Position numbers and translations under genes: made by a program. Shown here in pieces: positions 41,558 to 58,904 of a DNA stretch of 64,000 bases (within the stretch, counting starts at the first letter, position 1; the number at the start of each line of letters is the position of its first letter). This DNA is from Strigamia acuminata (lineage: Eukaryota; Arthropoda; Chilopoda; Geophilomorpha; Linotaeniidae): the NCBI GenBank assembly GCA_949358305.1, contig OX442315.1:24268427-24332426 (forward strand). Reading direction: 5' to 3'. A model generated the notes under the pieces. The model ran no database searches. It saw nothing but the letters and a program-made list of their open reading frames with translations, and was not told where the DNA came from.

Positions 41558-44262
41558 TCACAGTAAAAACATGCGGTATAATTTTTCCTTCTTACTGTCT
41601 GTGAAGGTAGGCACAAAGTTGATCTTCACAACACTAGTAAAACCTTCTTTTGTTGTAGGAGGCACAAATTTTTTCCTAAAAAATAAAAAAATTGTATATT
41701 AATAAACGGTCGTAATATTTAAATGTAGGTAATTATTAATTGCGCACTTGTAGCCGTTTAAAACAATATCATTAACGTCAGCATGTACTTTATCATGTAA
41801 TGTTAATTGCCTAAACTGGAGAAAAAAAAAAAAAAATAAAAATTGATGTTAACTCTTAAGTCTTAACTCACTCTGTTGTTGTGTTTCGCATGTTCCAAAC
41901 TAATGTTAAGCCAGAAACAACGGCAAGGTATACCGAACTCTTGTGCAACCGCAACGAACCTTAAATGAAAGTATAAAAAAAAATTACTATAATGTATTGA
42001 CTAATAAGGAAATTGTAAATTACCTTTTTCTTGAATCAATGTCAGGATTTGTATTGTCCACGACGGCGCTATTTCCTTTCGACAGTGCGCTTTTGCACTC
42101 TGCGACACATTTTTGCCACGATTTTAACGAATCCTGAAATTTAATGAATATATTAACATATTTCATCCTAACCGTTCAACGTGATAAATGAGAAGACTTT
42201 GTAACCAAATTTCTTTAAAAAAAATAATTAATCTCCTACAATCTTGTGAATGTGATAATAAATTTAATTGTACAATGACAATTCATTATTTATAGATTAA
42301 AAGTTGAAATAAAAAAAATGTATTGATTAGAATTGAAAAACATAACACTCACTCTGTTGATATGAATATATCCATGCTTAATCAAATGGCTTTCAGCAAA
42401 AAACGTTTTACCAGCTTGTTATATAAAAGAGAGACATAAAATTGGTTATTAAAGAAGGTTCTTTAAAAATTAAATTGTTTTTCACTTACATGCTGGAAAA
42501 CCGACAAGCACCACTAACTCTTGATCCGAAGCTATTAAACTATTTACGTTCTTGGAATCGAATAAAGAAGTGCTGCTGACTGACCTCTAGTATAAAGAAT
42601 TGCATAGGGTATAAATATTTAATGCTTTATGTTAATACTATAAATTTAATATCCTAACAGGATCAAAACTGGGTAATTTAAAGCCCGCTGTTTTCCATCC
42701 TAAAAAGAATTCTTCTGGCGTATGGAATTTGAGTCCGGCATTTATCGCAAACTAATCAAACACAGCAATTAAAAATTTATTTCAGAGTATTAAAGTAAAA
42801 TTTCCTCACTAATCTATCACTAGCAGAAAAATCTTTCTTCTTTCCGAGAGCCCATTTGGCTTCTCTTCCTGCAGCATCGCCCACGTAAAAACTTGTATTT
42901 AAATCTATTGCTATATCATCATTACCCTAAATACATAAAAGATAAATTGAAATTTATTGAGTAATAATTATAAAACAAAGCCAATCTCACTTTTTCTAAA
43001 AGATGATCCCACATACCCAAGGCTGGTTTTCTATAAATTCCATTTCCCAATGAAATTAGGACCTGAAAACGAAAAAAACGTAACAACAATTCTCGTTAAA
43101 GATTTAACACTTTACTTGAACAGGTAGGTTTAATTCCTTGACAATATTCTCAATTTTTCGTTTAAATCCATCAATGCTGCCTCTCAATTGGCCTAAGCTT
43201 TTCTGATTTGTAAAAAAAACGATTTTGGAATGATTTTCGTGCAATTTCTTCAATTTTGATTTCACTTCCGGGCATAATATCCTAGGAAATACAAACACCC
43301 TTTACATTCAAAATCTACTTAATGATAGTAAACTCCACACTCACTTCCAATCGTCGTAATCTTTAGGGAAAACCTTTCCGGATTTTGTGCAAATAATCGT
43401 CCCATCTAAATCGAAGCCACAAATCTGGATAGCAGTACGTTTTAAGTAGTTTAATAATACAGTCGAAACAACTCAATGCACAATAATTACACTTTTCGAG
43501 CTGATCAAATCTTTACGCACGAATACGAGTAAATTCTTGTTTGGTTCTCGCCACTCGGACTGAAGGGCAGGCGCAGATATATTCGGGTTAGGATTCGGTG
43601 TATTGGGCGAATTGTTTTTGAGAGAAGAATGATACTTTAAACCATTTTGCCTTAGTTTTGCCAATTGATCTTCAACAAATTTTAATCTCTCAGTTTCTTC
43701 TGAATCAGACCTGGCTACAGAATCTGCGACTAAAAGAAATAAGCATATTAAAGTGAAATGCCGGTAAAGGAAACGACACTTTATACTTGTTCTATCATCA
43801 CTTGAACATCCTTTTAATAATTTCGTTTTCCTTTCATCAATTCCTGAATCTTCTGATGGTCTTTTTTTCTTCGGTGTTACATTTTCGCGTATTTTTGTCA
43901 CGAATTCGACGGTGTAAGGATATTCATTTCTTAAAACACACAAAGTCTGGCCATTGTGCACGGTCGTGGTTTGATTTTGAAACAAAGGTTTTCCATCAAT
44001 GCTACTGGGATTCGGTCCGATTTGTCGTAGTTCAACACATGCCGAGTTTAGACCAACTTTCACTTCCACTGCGAATTGATTTTAAGTTTGTTTTTAATTG
44101 GTGCAACCATCGTCACTACACAAAATGGTTACCCTGATTTCGTGAGCATTTTTTGTCTTTAATTTGCGTCAAAGGCCCTCTTCCGATCACAAGAACTTCC
44201 CCAACCTTCAACGTGATGTCAGCATGGGGATTGTTGACACTTCTCAAAATGCAACGTTCCAT
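41558..44262 (-). CDS. PNKP: Bifunctional polynucleotide phosphatase/kinase
   Basis: Nuclear DNA end-processing enzyme: 3'-phosphatase and 5'-kinase in single- and double-strand break repair. The ATG at 44260-44262 begins [20 protein letters not shown]. The FHA domain carries [17 protein letters not shown] and binds phosphorylated XRCC1/XRCC4 in relatives. A Ser/Lys-rich linker (about 43900-43550) follows. The HAD phosphatase motif is CGFDLDGTI (near 43420) with [13 protein letters not shown] downstream. The kinase P-loop GFPASGKT is rebuilt across an intron at 42421-42490. Next is DNTNPD, and the C-terminus ends [11 protein letters not shown]. About 11 exons; catalytic Asp pair and P-loop Lys intact. 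Divergent from the ZCCHC gene and convergent with IFT74. Confidence 0.94.
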
Positions 44263-44770
44263 TCTCACCTGCATGAAAAAAATACAGATGACATAATTAA
44301 AACATATTTGCGTAAAGTCGTGTACACAATAAATTAGAAATTCCTACTTTAGTAGTTACTTAAATATGAAAGGAGGTTATATAACAAAGCTCCAGCCATT
44401 GGGTTAGAGGTAGGTAGTTAAGATGTCTTTCATTGTATATCGATTGAAAAATCGAATTTTCAAATCGATATAAATAATACAAATTTTAAATTTTAAAAGT
44501 CAGATGATACCCAAGATTGAAATCAATTTATTTTCACGATTTTATTCGGCTTTATTAAAGCTCTTTCGTAAAAATTCAGTTTAAAATCGGGCGTTTCCAC
44601 CGTTTGACGCCCTCTGGTGTCGCATTAAAAAAGTAATTCCAGTCACAAACGAGTCGAGTCGAGGTCGAGACGCGACGCAATGTTTTAGGATGGCGTCTTG
44701 CTGTGTTCCCAATTTGTGATCAATCCATTTCGGATTAGTACTGTTAGCTCTGAAAGTTTATCAACGTGCC
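44263..44770. promoter_or_regulatory. Bidirectional spacer with DRE-like hairpin
   Basis: 508 bp separate the PNKP and ZCCHC starts. At 44436-44472 a near-perfect inverted repeat has arms TATATCGATT...GAAAA and TTTTC...AAATCGATATA around a 6-nt loop. Each arm contains a core close to TATCGATA, the DREF binding element of arthropod housekeeping and replication genes. No TATA box seen. Confidence 0.45.
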
Positions 44771-47700
44771 ATGGTGTGCCAAGAAGAAGTATTTTCGTGG
44801 TTTAAGGAATTGAGCGGTTACAAAAGGTTGGATGTGATGTGTGGTTTGTTAAATATGTGTTTGCCGATTGAATTGCGATTTTTCGGAACATGTGTCGAAG
44901 AATTAGGGAAGAAGGACTTTCATTATCTCAGGGATGCTGAAAACAGAGCCAACAACATGGCAGAACTAACCAAATTGTCTAATTTAAACGAGGACGTAAC
45001 AAGGAGTAAATTAATAATTTCGCTTGCTTTGCTCGAGTCCTCCAATCATGTGTGTTCAAATGTTATTTTCAATATTTTAACCGAGTTTGCAAAAGTGAGC
45101 CAAGCGCCCTTTTCGGATGACAAGATTTTCGACGAAATGTTACTGCTTTTTACTATGGTTTTATATCATCCCGCTTTTACGTTCGATCAGAAATCTGCAG
45201 TGGAAAGTCAACTGAACGGCATTCGACAAGTTGTAAAGGAAGCATCAGCTAAGGTAAGTTTAGCAGCGTGACCTCCACATATAGGCCTAAACTCACTAGC
45301 GTAATAAGTGTTCGAGAATTCAAAATGGCTGGCTTCTCCGCTGGCATCTATCTTTTTTGATAAGTCAAATCGCAACTTTTATTTTTTAACACGTCGTTAC
45401 GTTATCGAAAGCTAATAATTTTCCATTTTAATTCATTTTTGGCAATTGATTTTTTAAAAATACAAATAAATTTTTTTATTTTAAATTTTTAAATTTTTAA
45501 ACATTTTCAATATATTTTTAAAATTTTATTAAAAGTTATTTTCTTCGAGTTGTGCATTTATTTTATTTTCTATATTTTCTATATTCTATATTTTCTATAT
45601 TTTTTATATTCTATATTTTTTATATTCTATATTTTCTATATTCTATATTTTTTATATTTTCTATATTCTATATTTTCTATATTTTAAAATTTGTTTCAGG
45701 ATCAAATTAACGATCATTCGGTTAAGGAAAAAGCTGCTTGCGCATCTGAAGCCAAGGATTTAAAATGCAGTCCAGTCTATTCTCATGTTTATCCAACTGG
45801 TGCAACAAATTTGAATGGTTTGCACGAATCGAATTAATTTGTCGATTTCTATTACGTTTAATTTGACATTTACTTCTTATTTTGTAGGCGTTTTCGTAAA
45901 AAGTGTAGAAGTGAAACCAAGAAGACGAAATGAAAAAAGAATAGAACTAAAATTACAAGTAAAAAAAAAATAAAAATAAAAATAATAATTTTATTTTGGC
46001 TAATTTAATTTAATTTAATTTGTGATTAGGTTGTGTGGGTTCCTGGAAAGATCACTGAAATTGTTAAGACATATCAAGACTTGTTTGAATTCAGACAATT
46101 TGTGAGTGATTCGTAATTTGCATCTAAAAACTGGGTTAAAATTGTTAATACATTTTTAAGGTCATTAAGATGCGCTCGGCCGATCCAAAACTTCAGTCGA
46201 CCGAAATGAACATTCCTCAATTACCTGGTAAGATTTACTGCGTAAGAAAAGACGTTAAAAATAACTTAATTATTTTTAGCAACTGTTTGTATTTTAATCG
46301 TGAAAAACGCTTCGAACAATCGATTGTAATTAAATGGCTTAATTCTTTTGTAGTGTCCAAACCAGGAAATAAAATCGATGATAATTTGGAAGAGTTGGCA
46401 AAAAGAATTTCAGAATTTTTCTGCAGTATAAACAAACTTCTGCCTCAATTAATGGGGTGTGAAACCATCGCATTATTTTTCCAAGGACAACAGTCCTTGC
46501 AATGGTCTAATATTGTACCACTACAAAATTACCCGACTACTAGTCAAGGCGTGGTGGTTAATTCTGTTAGAATGCCTGCTCAGCAAGTGCTTAATGCATC
46601 AAACCAACGACCAAAAGGTTTTGATTCAAAAGAGAAATAAATAAATAAAAATAAGACTCATGAAAATAAATTTTAGATGAAATCCCTGCTGAAGTTGGCC
46701 GAATGAAATCGATAACAATTTACAACTCGCAGCTGGACCATTCAGGGGCCGCAAGTCAAGGTCAGTTTAAACCTTGCCAAAATTGATACATTTGTTGTAT
46801 AAATTACTTTTTTTGGCATTAGATACCAACAAACCCAAAATGCAAAATGCAGTTTGCAGGGATGTTAACAGCAAGCAATCGGCAACAAACCGTTACAGGT
46901 AAACAAATTACATAAAATTATCGTAGCGGTGATTTCTATAATAACTTCGTGTGATCCAGCAGTCCACTATGTACCGGTCCTTGCTCAACCCCAGTGATAT
47001 CGCCTCATTCATCACCCATCACCTCCCCTTTTGCCAGTCCCACACAATCTGTGGTCAATAGCAGATCTGCTTCCCCTTGGATTCAGCGGAATGCAGATGT
47101 AACCGCAGACAGCGTGGGCTTGAAACACATCTTGTCTCAAGATAAACTGAAAAAATACAAAAACAAACTCATGAATTTTACTGTGGACGAGGTATGTACA
47201 AAACCTAAGCGCCTTTTTTATTTTGTGTTAAATTTAATAACTTAATTCTTTACAGTTGCGCACATTGAGCGATGAGGATTTTCTCAAGGAAGGACTACCA
47301 TTGGACGTAGTAGCGCATTTGAGAAAAAAACTCGAGAGTATTAGGTGAATTTAAGCTTTAATTCGTGATAAAGAATTAGTTTAATTAAACGATTATTTGG
47401 ATAGGAGCCATCCAGTGAACGGCCTTACCGTGCGAAGTGGAGAAGAGACCAATGCAAACGGCGGATTTACGATGCTGTCGGTTACCTGTCCCCAGCCAGC
47501 CCCATACGTGCCAACGGTGACATCGCATTCAACGGATCTCACACCCGCAGTTGTACACAACCTTCAATTTTCTCGTCAGTCAATGAAAGTACATAATTTA
47601 ATAGAATGACGAAATGGTTATGTACTATTTCAGGTGTTCATCCCCCCAACAGATTCTATCAACAGAGTAGATAGCGCCACCTGCAATCAGCCATCGCAAG

Positions 47701-49495
47701 TTTTGTCAACTGGTATTATGATATCTCCAAACTCGCTTACCACTGAAGTGGTTAATCCAGCTGGAGTGGCTAGCTGCAATCCTTACACTGTGATCTTCCC
47801 TCAACTGCAACAACCGAGCCATCCATTAACGCAAATCTCGTCGCAATCACATGTGGCCAGTACCGAGACCTCGCCTTCATGCTCCGAGTATTCTAGTCCT
47901 CCTGGAAGTCCTTTGGAAGAAATTCGGAATAATTACGACAGTTCTTGTTCTGAGGAAATCGATAAAGGTGAGTCCTAAATGGTAATCAGTCAAACAGTTG
48001 ATAATAATTTTTTTTTTATATTTCTTTTTGTAGAAAAAGAAAGCGAAGCTCAAGAAGCAAATACCGGGCAAGGAGTGGTAAAATTTGGCTTAAAAGACAA
48101 GACAGAAAGCGTCCCGTCGAGGAAGAAGTTTCGCAACCCCGAAGAAACTTTGTCTCCAAACTTGTCTCGTTTATCCATCGCTAATTCTACTTCGAGACAA
48201 GTGGCAGCGCCGGACAATAATCCCGTTCTGTCTCCGAGTGCTGCATCGGGTACTGCTAGTGCATCAATTCCAAAATCTCGCGTGCCAATTAACGTTGCAC
48301 CGTCACCTAGTCCTGCAGCGCCAGCACAGAGCTTTAAAGCTGCGGCTCAACAGCAATTGACAATTTCATCGTCACGAAGTACAAACCCAACTATTCAAGA
48401 AAATCATGCGGGGCCTATGCCAGGTCGTTGGGATGCTGCGACAGCTAGCTCTGTGACAGCCGTACCGAATGCGCCGGCGCAAACTTCGGCCCTTACTACG
48501 GTGCAAACGATGAATCAAGAAGCATCATGTTACAAGACTTCCAACATGCCTTCGCCACTTCTAGTCACAAGCGCGCCTCGCCACTTACCAATTACGACGA
48601 TTAACGTTACAGCCACTCGGCAACTGAATAAAAGCATTTATTCGCAGCACAGTGAGGACTCGTCCAAGTTGCCTCTGCAAGTCGTAGGAGCGTGCATGCC
48701 AGCAGGAAGCCACGCTAGTGACTCCGTTCACACATTGCCATACTCTTCCACTTCTATTACTTACCCAAATTTACCATCTAGTCCGGGAGTCGCGGTCACA
48801 TGTTCGCCTCCCACGTTTTTGCCAACAAATAATTGTTCGTCGAATATTAATATGCAACCACCACTGGCGCATGGCGTTCTTTCGGCCTCCTCGAGTGGGT
48901 GCTTGAGCAATTGCGGTTGCTCGTGCAATCAAAACGTTGCTGCTGCCAGCAACATGCCGTACACGGCGAATTTCCTGCCGATGAATAGTGCCATTTACCA
49001 ATACCAACACTACATGCACTCGCACAACACAAACAGCTTTATGCCTCCGACGGGAATTCCTCCACCGACTTTTCACTTCGCGGGAAACCACATGACACCG
49101 CCGCCTCATATTCCAAACGGCGTGAACCCGGAACTTATGTACTCAAACACGCAATTCTCCATGCTTCAACAAAACGGATCTCATTCGACTCGTGTTCCCA
49201 CTCAAAAGTTTATGCCTTCTGCCAATCCAAACATTGCTTTCCACAATAGTTACGCGTCTAATCCGCCCGTGGTCGCTAAAGCCAAAACTGTTTCCTGTTA
49301 CAATTGCGGTATTGTCGGCCACCGAGGTTTGGAATGCAAAGAAGCAACTATGGAGGAAATCACTAAACCTGGTGGGTATTTGCTATTTGATGCATATTGC
49401 TATATTTATTTATTTATTTATTTATTTGTTTATTAATTTCAGGTCAGTTTAGGCTGAATTATACTCCGACTAGATCGACAGAAAGCGGTGATTGA
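44771..49495 (+). CDS. PX-SAM-CCHC zinc knuckle protein, ZCCHC2/ZCCHC14 family
   Basis: Probable RNA-binding adaptor; in mammals ZCCHC14 and ZCCHC2 link TENT4 poly(A) polymerases to target RNAs. The first exon (44771-45254) matches the family N-terminus: VFSWFKELSGYKRLDVMCGL, then LPIELRFFGTCVEELGKKD. The exons near 45885-46640 carry a PX-like fold (VWVPGKITEIVKTYQDLFEF). SAM domain at about 47120-47345 (LRTLSDEDFLKEGLPLDVVA). A long low-complexity Ser/Pro/Ala region fills 48040-49250, and the single zinc knuckle CYNCGIVGHRGLEC lies near 49300. Stop TGA 49493-49495. The first intron is long and contains an AT microsatellite. Vertebrate-style assignment to one paralogue is not possible. Confidence 0.88.
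45550..45690. repeat. AT-rich microsatellite in intron 1
   Basis: Irregular tandem repeats of tatattttc / tatattcta type with only C interruptions, in the first intron of the ZCCHC-family gene and ending 10 bp before its acceptor. Confidence 0.85.
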
Positions 49496-50400
49496 AATTC
49501 AGCTTTGTTGGAGCTTGGTATTAAGTTTATTGGTATTAAGGCGATTAGCAGTTTGTTTCAAGTGGTAACGTTGCCAGTTATTTTAAGGCTAAAATATGGA
49601 TCTGAGTCACGTGCAGTATGCTGGTGAATATGGGATTGTTGACATTTGGTTTATAGTTTGTGACAGGAATCATCCTGACCTTATTGAAAGTTTAATGCTA
49701 CGATCATGACTTTGTAAATGAGACAAAATAGTGAGTGATGCAATGAAATTGTGCCTTTGATGATTTTGCAGCTCCATTTTGAATTCTATTTAGTGACCGT
49801 GGGGCTAAGATTGGAAATTTTTCTTGTGTGTGGAGAATTCGCCATTCGGGATCTCCATTTGTTTTATAAATTCCACATGGGAAGTTGATGCAAACTCGTT
49901 ACATTTTGGAAGAGCTGTTCCTCTATGAGGAAAACCTTAGATTTTATCTTCTGCAACAAACTCTGATTTGGTCTTGTGACTAGAATACTCATTTCGGACA
50001 GTGCAGCTGCTCGCTTAATATCCGTTCCAAATGTTCTGCAGTTGTTTGTTCCAAAGCTATATTTTGACATTTTGTAGTATTTTTTGACTTAATTAACAGT
50101 TGACATGTTTTTTAATTAAATGACTGCGGCTTTTCATCTAACAGGTTTTAAAATTACTTTTTATTCCACCTCATAATCTCAGATTTTTCTTTTTTATTTA
50201 TGAAATTGGCAATTAAATATTTGCTTTTAATTCTGTGGCATCTGATTTCAATTACTGTAAGCCATTTATATATACTTTGTTTATTGACCAAACACTTGAA
50301 ACTGTAAATTAGCCTCTGTATTTGTATAAAAAAAGGAAAAAAAAATAAAAAAAAATGTAAATTATGATTAAAAAAAAGAAGTAATAACATTTGTTTTTTT
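49496..50400. other. Converging 3' regions of the ZCCHC-family gene and NOB1
   Basis: About 900 bp of 3' untranslated and spacer DNA, ending in A/T-rich simple sequence (50325-50400). Open frames on the minus strand (49864-50070) show no family signal. Confidence 0.4.
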
Positions 50401-51835
50401 TTATTTGCGTTTACTCCCAATTCGCTTTCCAGGTACATTCGGATTTTTCTTATTAAAATATTTCGCTGGAATATGAACATGTGCAGCCCTGCTGTATATG
50501 TCGTTGCGTGCAAATGGAGAGACTTCTGAAAAATTAAAAACAAATGAAATTATGAAGACATTGGTCTAATTTTTTTAAGGAAAAGAAAATACCTGCAGTA
50601 TAGTCCGGGGATAGCGCGTCGATTTTTTTCCTAGCCATATCGGATTGCCGTTGGTGCGGAAATCTCTGATCTTCAGACAGCAGAGGTTGCACTGCAAATT
50701 TCCCACCAGTCGGTGCTGGTAAACTGAATTTTGTTCCTCTTATGTTTATTGGTCTTCGCGATATAAACATCGATTCTTCGCCATCTTCGTTAGTTGCCAC
50801 AGACACGCGTTTCAATGTTTTATAGCCACAATTGTGACAGAATATTTTCGTCATATTAGTTGTCGTCCTGTACAAACATAAAAATTTAAAATTGAAAGAT
50901 TTCGATTTACAAAACTAGACTTTTACTTTGAGCATGAAAAACACCGCAAAATGAAAGTTCTGCTTTCCCTAATACGTAAACCATCAACAGATACAATGTG
51001 CAATCCCATCTGCATCAAAACGTTCTATAAAACCAAATAGAAAGAAGAAAATTATAAAAATACAAATCACAATTGTGAGTAAACCAATGGTTTCACCTGT
51101 AGGGCAAAATCGCAAGTCATGCAAGCCACGGTAGGGCCACACTCATTCGCTGAGACCAGACTTTTGCTACGATTGCTCAAACTAGATGAAGTAATCCAAC
51201 CTTCCTCGTCATTTTCATCATCTTCACACGAATAGTTCTACAAAAAACAATCGTTATATTTAAGTTACTAGGTTATTTATTTTGAATTGACAGTACGTCG
51301 GTTGGTGCGTAAAAGCCAACAGGCTTTTCCATTTGAGCCCCGCGAATCAAAGTGGCTTTTTTCGGTGCTTCTCTTAAATGCTCTGTCCCTATAAATTCTT
51401 TCGTTAACTGGTAAGTGAGTGCAATCAACTTCAAATCTGGGCATGACAAACTGGGATAATCGCCTGTTTTCTTCGAAAATTCTACAACTATAAGAAGAAA
51501 AGTTCAAAAATTAGAAAAAATAATTAATCAACCGGTTATATTTTATTTTACCTGCAGCATATGATTCTGGTGTAACATTTTTTATTGTCAGTTCATATGG
51601 TAAAACTTGGAGTCTTTCCCTCGTGGCTTTATCTTTAATTTCATTTACGACGTCCGATACGGTGTATATAGTTTTGCCTTTTGTCTAAAATATTAAAAAT
51701 ATACCATCAAACAAATTATTTATATTATGAAAGGTTCATCTTTGTTACCTGAAGCTGAACATTTCTTAAGAAGGGTGATGAATCTACGATTAAATGATCT
51801 ATACGATCATCTTTCAGCGTGGCACCGAAATCCAT
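50401..51835 (-). CDS. NOB1: 18S rRNA maturation endonuclease NOB1
   Basis: PIN-domain nuclease that makes the final 3' cut of 18S rRNA in pre-40S particles. The ATG at 51833-51835 begins MDFGATLKDDRIDHLIVDSS; the Asp in LIVDSSPFLRN is a PIN metal ligand. The next exons give TKGKTIYTVSDVVNEIKDKA and VVEFSKKTGDYPSLSCPDLK. Then come DEEGWITSSSL, MTCDFALQ, and the zinc ribbon (C..C, then KIFCHNCGYKTLKRVSV) near 50860. The tail has GGKFAVQPLLSEDQRFP and DALSPDYTAG, and ends in a basic stretch GKRIGSKRK at TAA 50401-50403. About seven exons, no break seen. Divergent from the HECT ligase. Confidence 0.94.
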
Positions 51836-52845
51836 CTTGGAATGTATACAGGATATACAGTAACAAATCTAGACGCTAGAGGCCGGACGTCGGCTTTTAC
51901 TGCGCAGGAAATTGCAAATAACTATCTAAATAAAAATATTTTGAATAAAAAAATAATTTATTTAAGCGTAATTTACACTGTATTTTATAAACTGATTTTT
52001 TTATAAAGCCAAAACAAAAACCAAAAAATTAAGTCAACTTCTGTGCGCGATTGCTTTCTCAATCACGTGATGAGAGATGGAGGTTGACGTTTTACGATCT
52101 ACGAAGTTTACCTGAGTGTGGTGTTGACATTGAAGTTGGACTTGTTGTCATTTTATTCGGGAGTCCGTTAATGAACTGTTTAAGACTGGTAACCAATAAC
52201 ATTTACTTAAATCGATTTAGTACTTGATGAAATCGTAATTATAGTTGCGTAATCAATTGAAGGAAACAGAAAATTCGTAACCTATCTACAGGGAAAGTGG
52301 GAACACTTTAAAGCTAAAACACATCCGATCCACATAGTTTTTATTGCGCTACTATCACGGTAATGAACTAAACATCGAAACCTTGATCAATTAATATTCC
52401 CTAAACAAGGCCTAAGTTATCTAATCATAAGGCAAGTAGTCGTTTGTTAAACGTTTAACGAATCGCATTTCAACTTGCTGCATCACTGATACCGATACGA
52501 ATTATTTACTCTGACGGCCTAGAAATCAAAAAGTATGAAATACATATAAATAAAAATTTTATCAGCCAGCGATTAGGATCGAATTTAATTCTTTTTGATT
52601 ATTGGTAATTTTTATTAATAACTGGATTACTATTTTTGCTTGTTCGATCTCATCATTTAGGTCAGCTTTGTATTCAGAATGATGTAAAGTTTATCGTAGA
52701 TTCATCGGTTTTTCTTTTATCAGCTTCAAATTAGAGGTACATTGCTTTTTGTTTCGTTTAAACGTGCAAAAAAAGTTGATTGATACTTTTTAATAATGTT
52801 TTCATTTTTCCGTTTATTTCGTTTCAGATTTGGTTCAATTGAGAG
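51836..52845. other. Divergent promoter and 5' leader of the HECT ligase
   Basis: About 1 kb. An acceptor (gtttcag, 52821-52827) just before the HECT-ligase ATG shows at least one upstream non-coding exon. A possible donor is gtaacc near 52189. No coding sequence recognised. Confidence 0.5.
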
Positions 52846-56767
<3,922 letters not shown>

Positions 56768-58013
56768 GTGCTCGGCTTGTACTAGGAATCGTGTGGAACT
56801 TGTCTTGGTTGTGAATCATTTTTTTTTAACGTTATTGTAATCACTTTGGCCTCTGTTGTCGTTATATACGTTGATCTGGATTCCTCGGAGGGTAAATAAA
56901 TATTTACAAAGAATTTAACATCAATTGTGTATTCAGAATTGCCTTTAGCAGGTATAAAATTTAGCATTTTGTAAGTGATGTCAGATTGAAGCTATAATAA
57001 GAGGTTTAATTTGTTGCATATACGGAAATAAGGAAATTTTTTTTAAAATAATTATTTAAAGCTTGATTGTAGATAACTCTTAATTTTTTTCTGTTTTTTT
57101 TATAGTGTGAAAAGACATTGATCTATCATTCGTTTATTAAGTTGTTTGTAGATTCTAATATTTAATAGGAAGTTTATCACGTATATATATATATATCTAT
57201 ATATATATTGATTTGTAGAGTTAAATTTTCAGTTTGAGAGAAACTATAGCTGCACTTCTTATGTTTATTTTTATTTTTTATTTGAAAACAAACGAGAGTG
57301 GCAAACGTGAAAGTGTTGGGACTGTCTTCCTTAAGTTTCAAGCTTTCTAGGAAGCTATATTTTGAAAATAAACTGAAATAATCAATTTTCCATTGCAAAT
57401 AAAGGGAGTAAGCACGAGGTCATGAAAGTTATGAAAAAGTCATTGAATTATCTTTGTAATTTAATGTTTATAAAAGGATGTACATAAGATGAATAGTTTG
57501 TAGCGACAGATGGGAGATAACTTTTGTGACATAATATAATAAAAAATTGGAGTTTATTGATTTTGCATTAAACTTTTTCGATGTTCATCACATCATCAGC
57601 TATTGGAATTAGCACAACGAACACTTGACGTTAGGGCTGTCAATTGAATAGAGGACTACATTGCAGCAAGATTTTTACTATTTGAATTGAGGGAGTAGGA
57701 TTGACCGAGGTTGATGGGACATGGGAGTCCTAAAAACCTATTGAAAATTTAGACTTACCCCTTTTACTGTCATGCATGTTTTTGCATTCTTTTGCTGTTT
57801 TATTACATTTTTTCCGGTTTTTTGCTGTTTTGTTGTTGTTTTTTTTGCAATTTGTCCGTTTTTTAAAGTTTTCTTGCCTTTTATCCGTATATTTACAGGT
57901 TTGACAACAAGGACATGTTAAGCACAACCTATATTTACGGGTTTGATGATGAAAGGGTTAATGGATTTGGGACATGAAAAATACAACAAGACTTAAATCA
58001 TGTATTGTTATAT

Positions 58014-58051
58014 GTAATTATCAAATTTTGAGTTAAAAATTTGATAATTAC
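58014..58051. repeat. Perfect 16-bp inverted repeat
   Basis: Arms GTAATTATCAAATTTT (58014-58029) and its exact complement (58036-58051) with a 6-nt loop. Confidence 0.85.
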
Positions 58052-58318
58052 TATATCAATTTCGTCGAGATAAAGGGATGCCCTTTGCGCTTCACTGGCT
58101 TGCCTGAAAAATCAGTAAAACAGCAAATATTCTTTGATAGCGTCGTTTAAGGTTTGAGTTGTGTATTCATCCAGCGCCTTCCTAACATATTTAAGTGGCC
58201 TAGGCTAAAAATATAAGGGGCCCCTTTTCCTTTGTAATTCTCTGTGGGAGGACAGTAATCTCTCTATGCCTGGCGCCCTTTGCACCTGGACTGCAACCCT
58301 TTTTTTCCAATGGTTAAG

Positions 58319-58342
58319 CTTGGACTATTATTATAGTCCAAG
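58319..58342. repeat. Perfect 10-bp inverted repeat
   Basis: CTTGGACTAT, loop tatt, ATAGTCCAAG. Confidence 0.8.
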
Positions 58343-58904
58343 GGTTCAGGTGGCCCTGTATCCATAATCATAATAGAATTATGCCATTATTGAGAGTTGT
58401 TTGGAATGACATCAATGGTCACAAAGAAATGAAAACACAATTCTTGACTAAATGTACATAAAATCTAATGCTAGAACTGGGAAGTACATTTTGTGATTGA
58501 TTTGAAGAAAACAAAATATAAAAAACCAACAAATTAAAAAGAAAGTAAAAAAAAATAATCTAAAAAACTTGTTTTCAAAAATTAAAAATTAAAAATCAAT
58601 CCGTAACAAAATTATCTTTCCATTTTTAGCTGCAATTGAGAATTTCTTGATTTTTTCTGCAAGCATAATTTGTTCTTTTGGCGACGTCATTATTCATTCC
58701 CAATATTTTTGGAGTTTTTCAGAAGGACGGGGCTAGCATTTTTAACTCTAGTTTGGAGTTAATGTTGTGTACACACTCACAACTAATCAATTAATTGATT
58801 GACTTTGTAATAATTGAGATTACACCTGATTGTTAATGAGAAATTATGACACATAAGCTATACTATAAACGTTTTGTTTAACAATACTAATTATTTTTTA
58901 CAAT

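Larger units (their letters stand above)
56768..58904. other. Gene-poor AT-rich stretch
   Basis: HECT-ligase 3' UTR, an AT dinucleotide run (57183-57208), T-rich low-complexity DNA (57760-57890), and two short perfect hairpins (58014-58051 and 58319-58342). No coding segment recognised. Confidence 0.5.
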
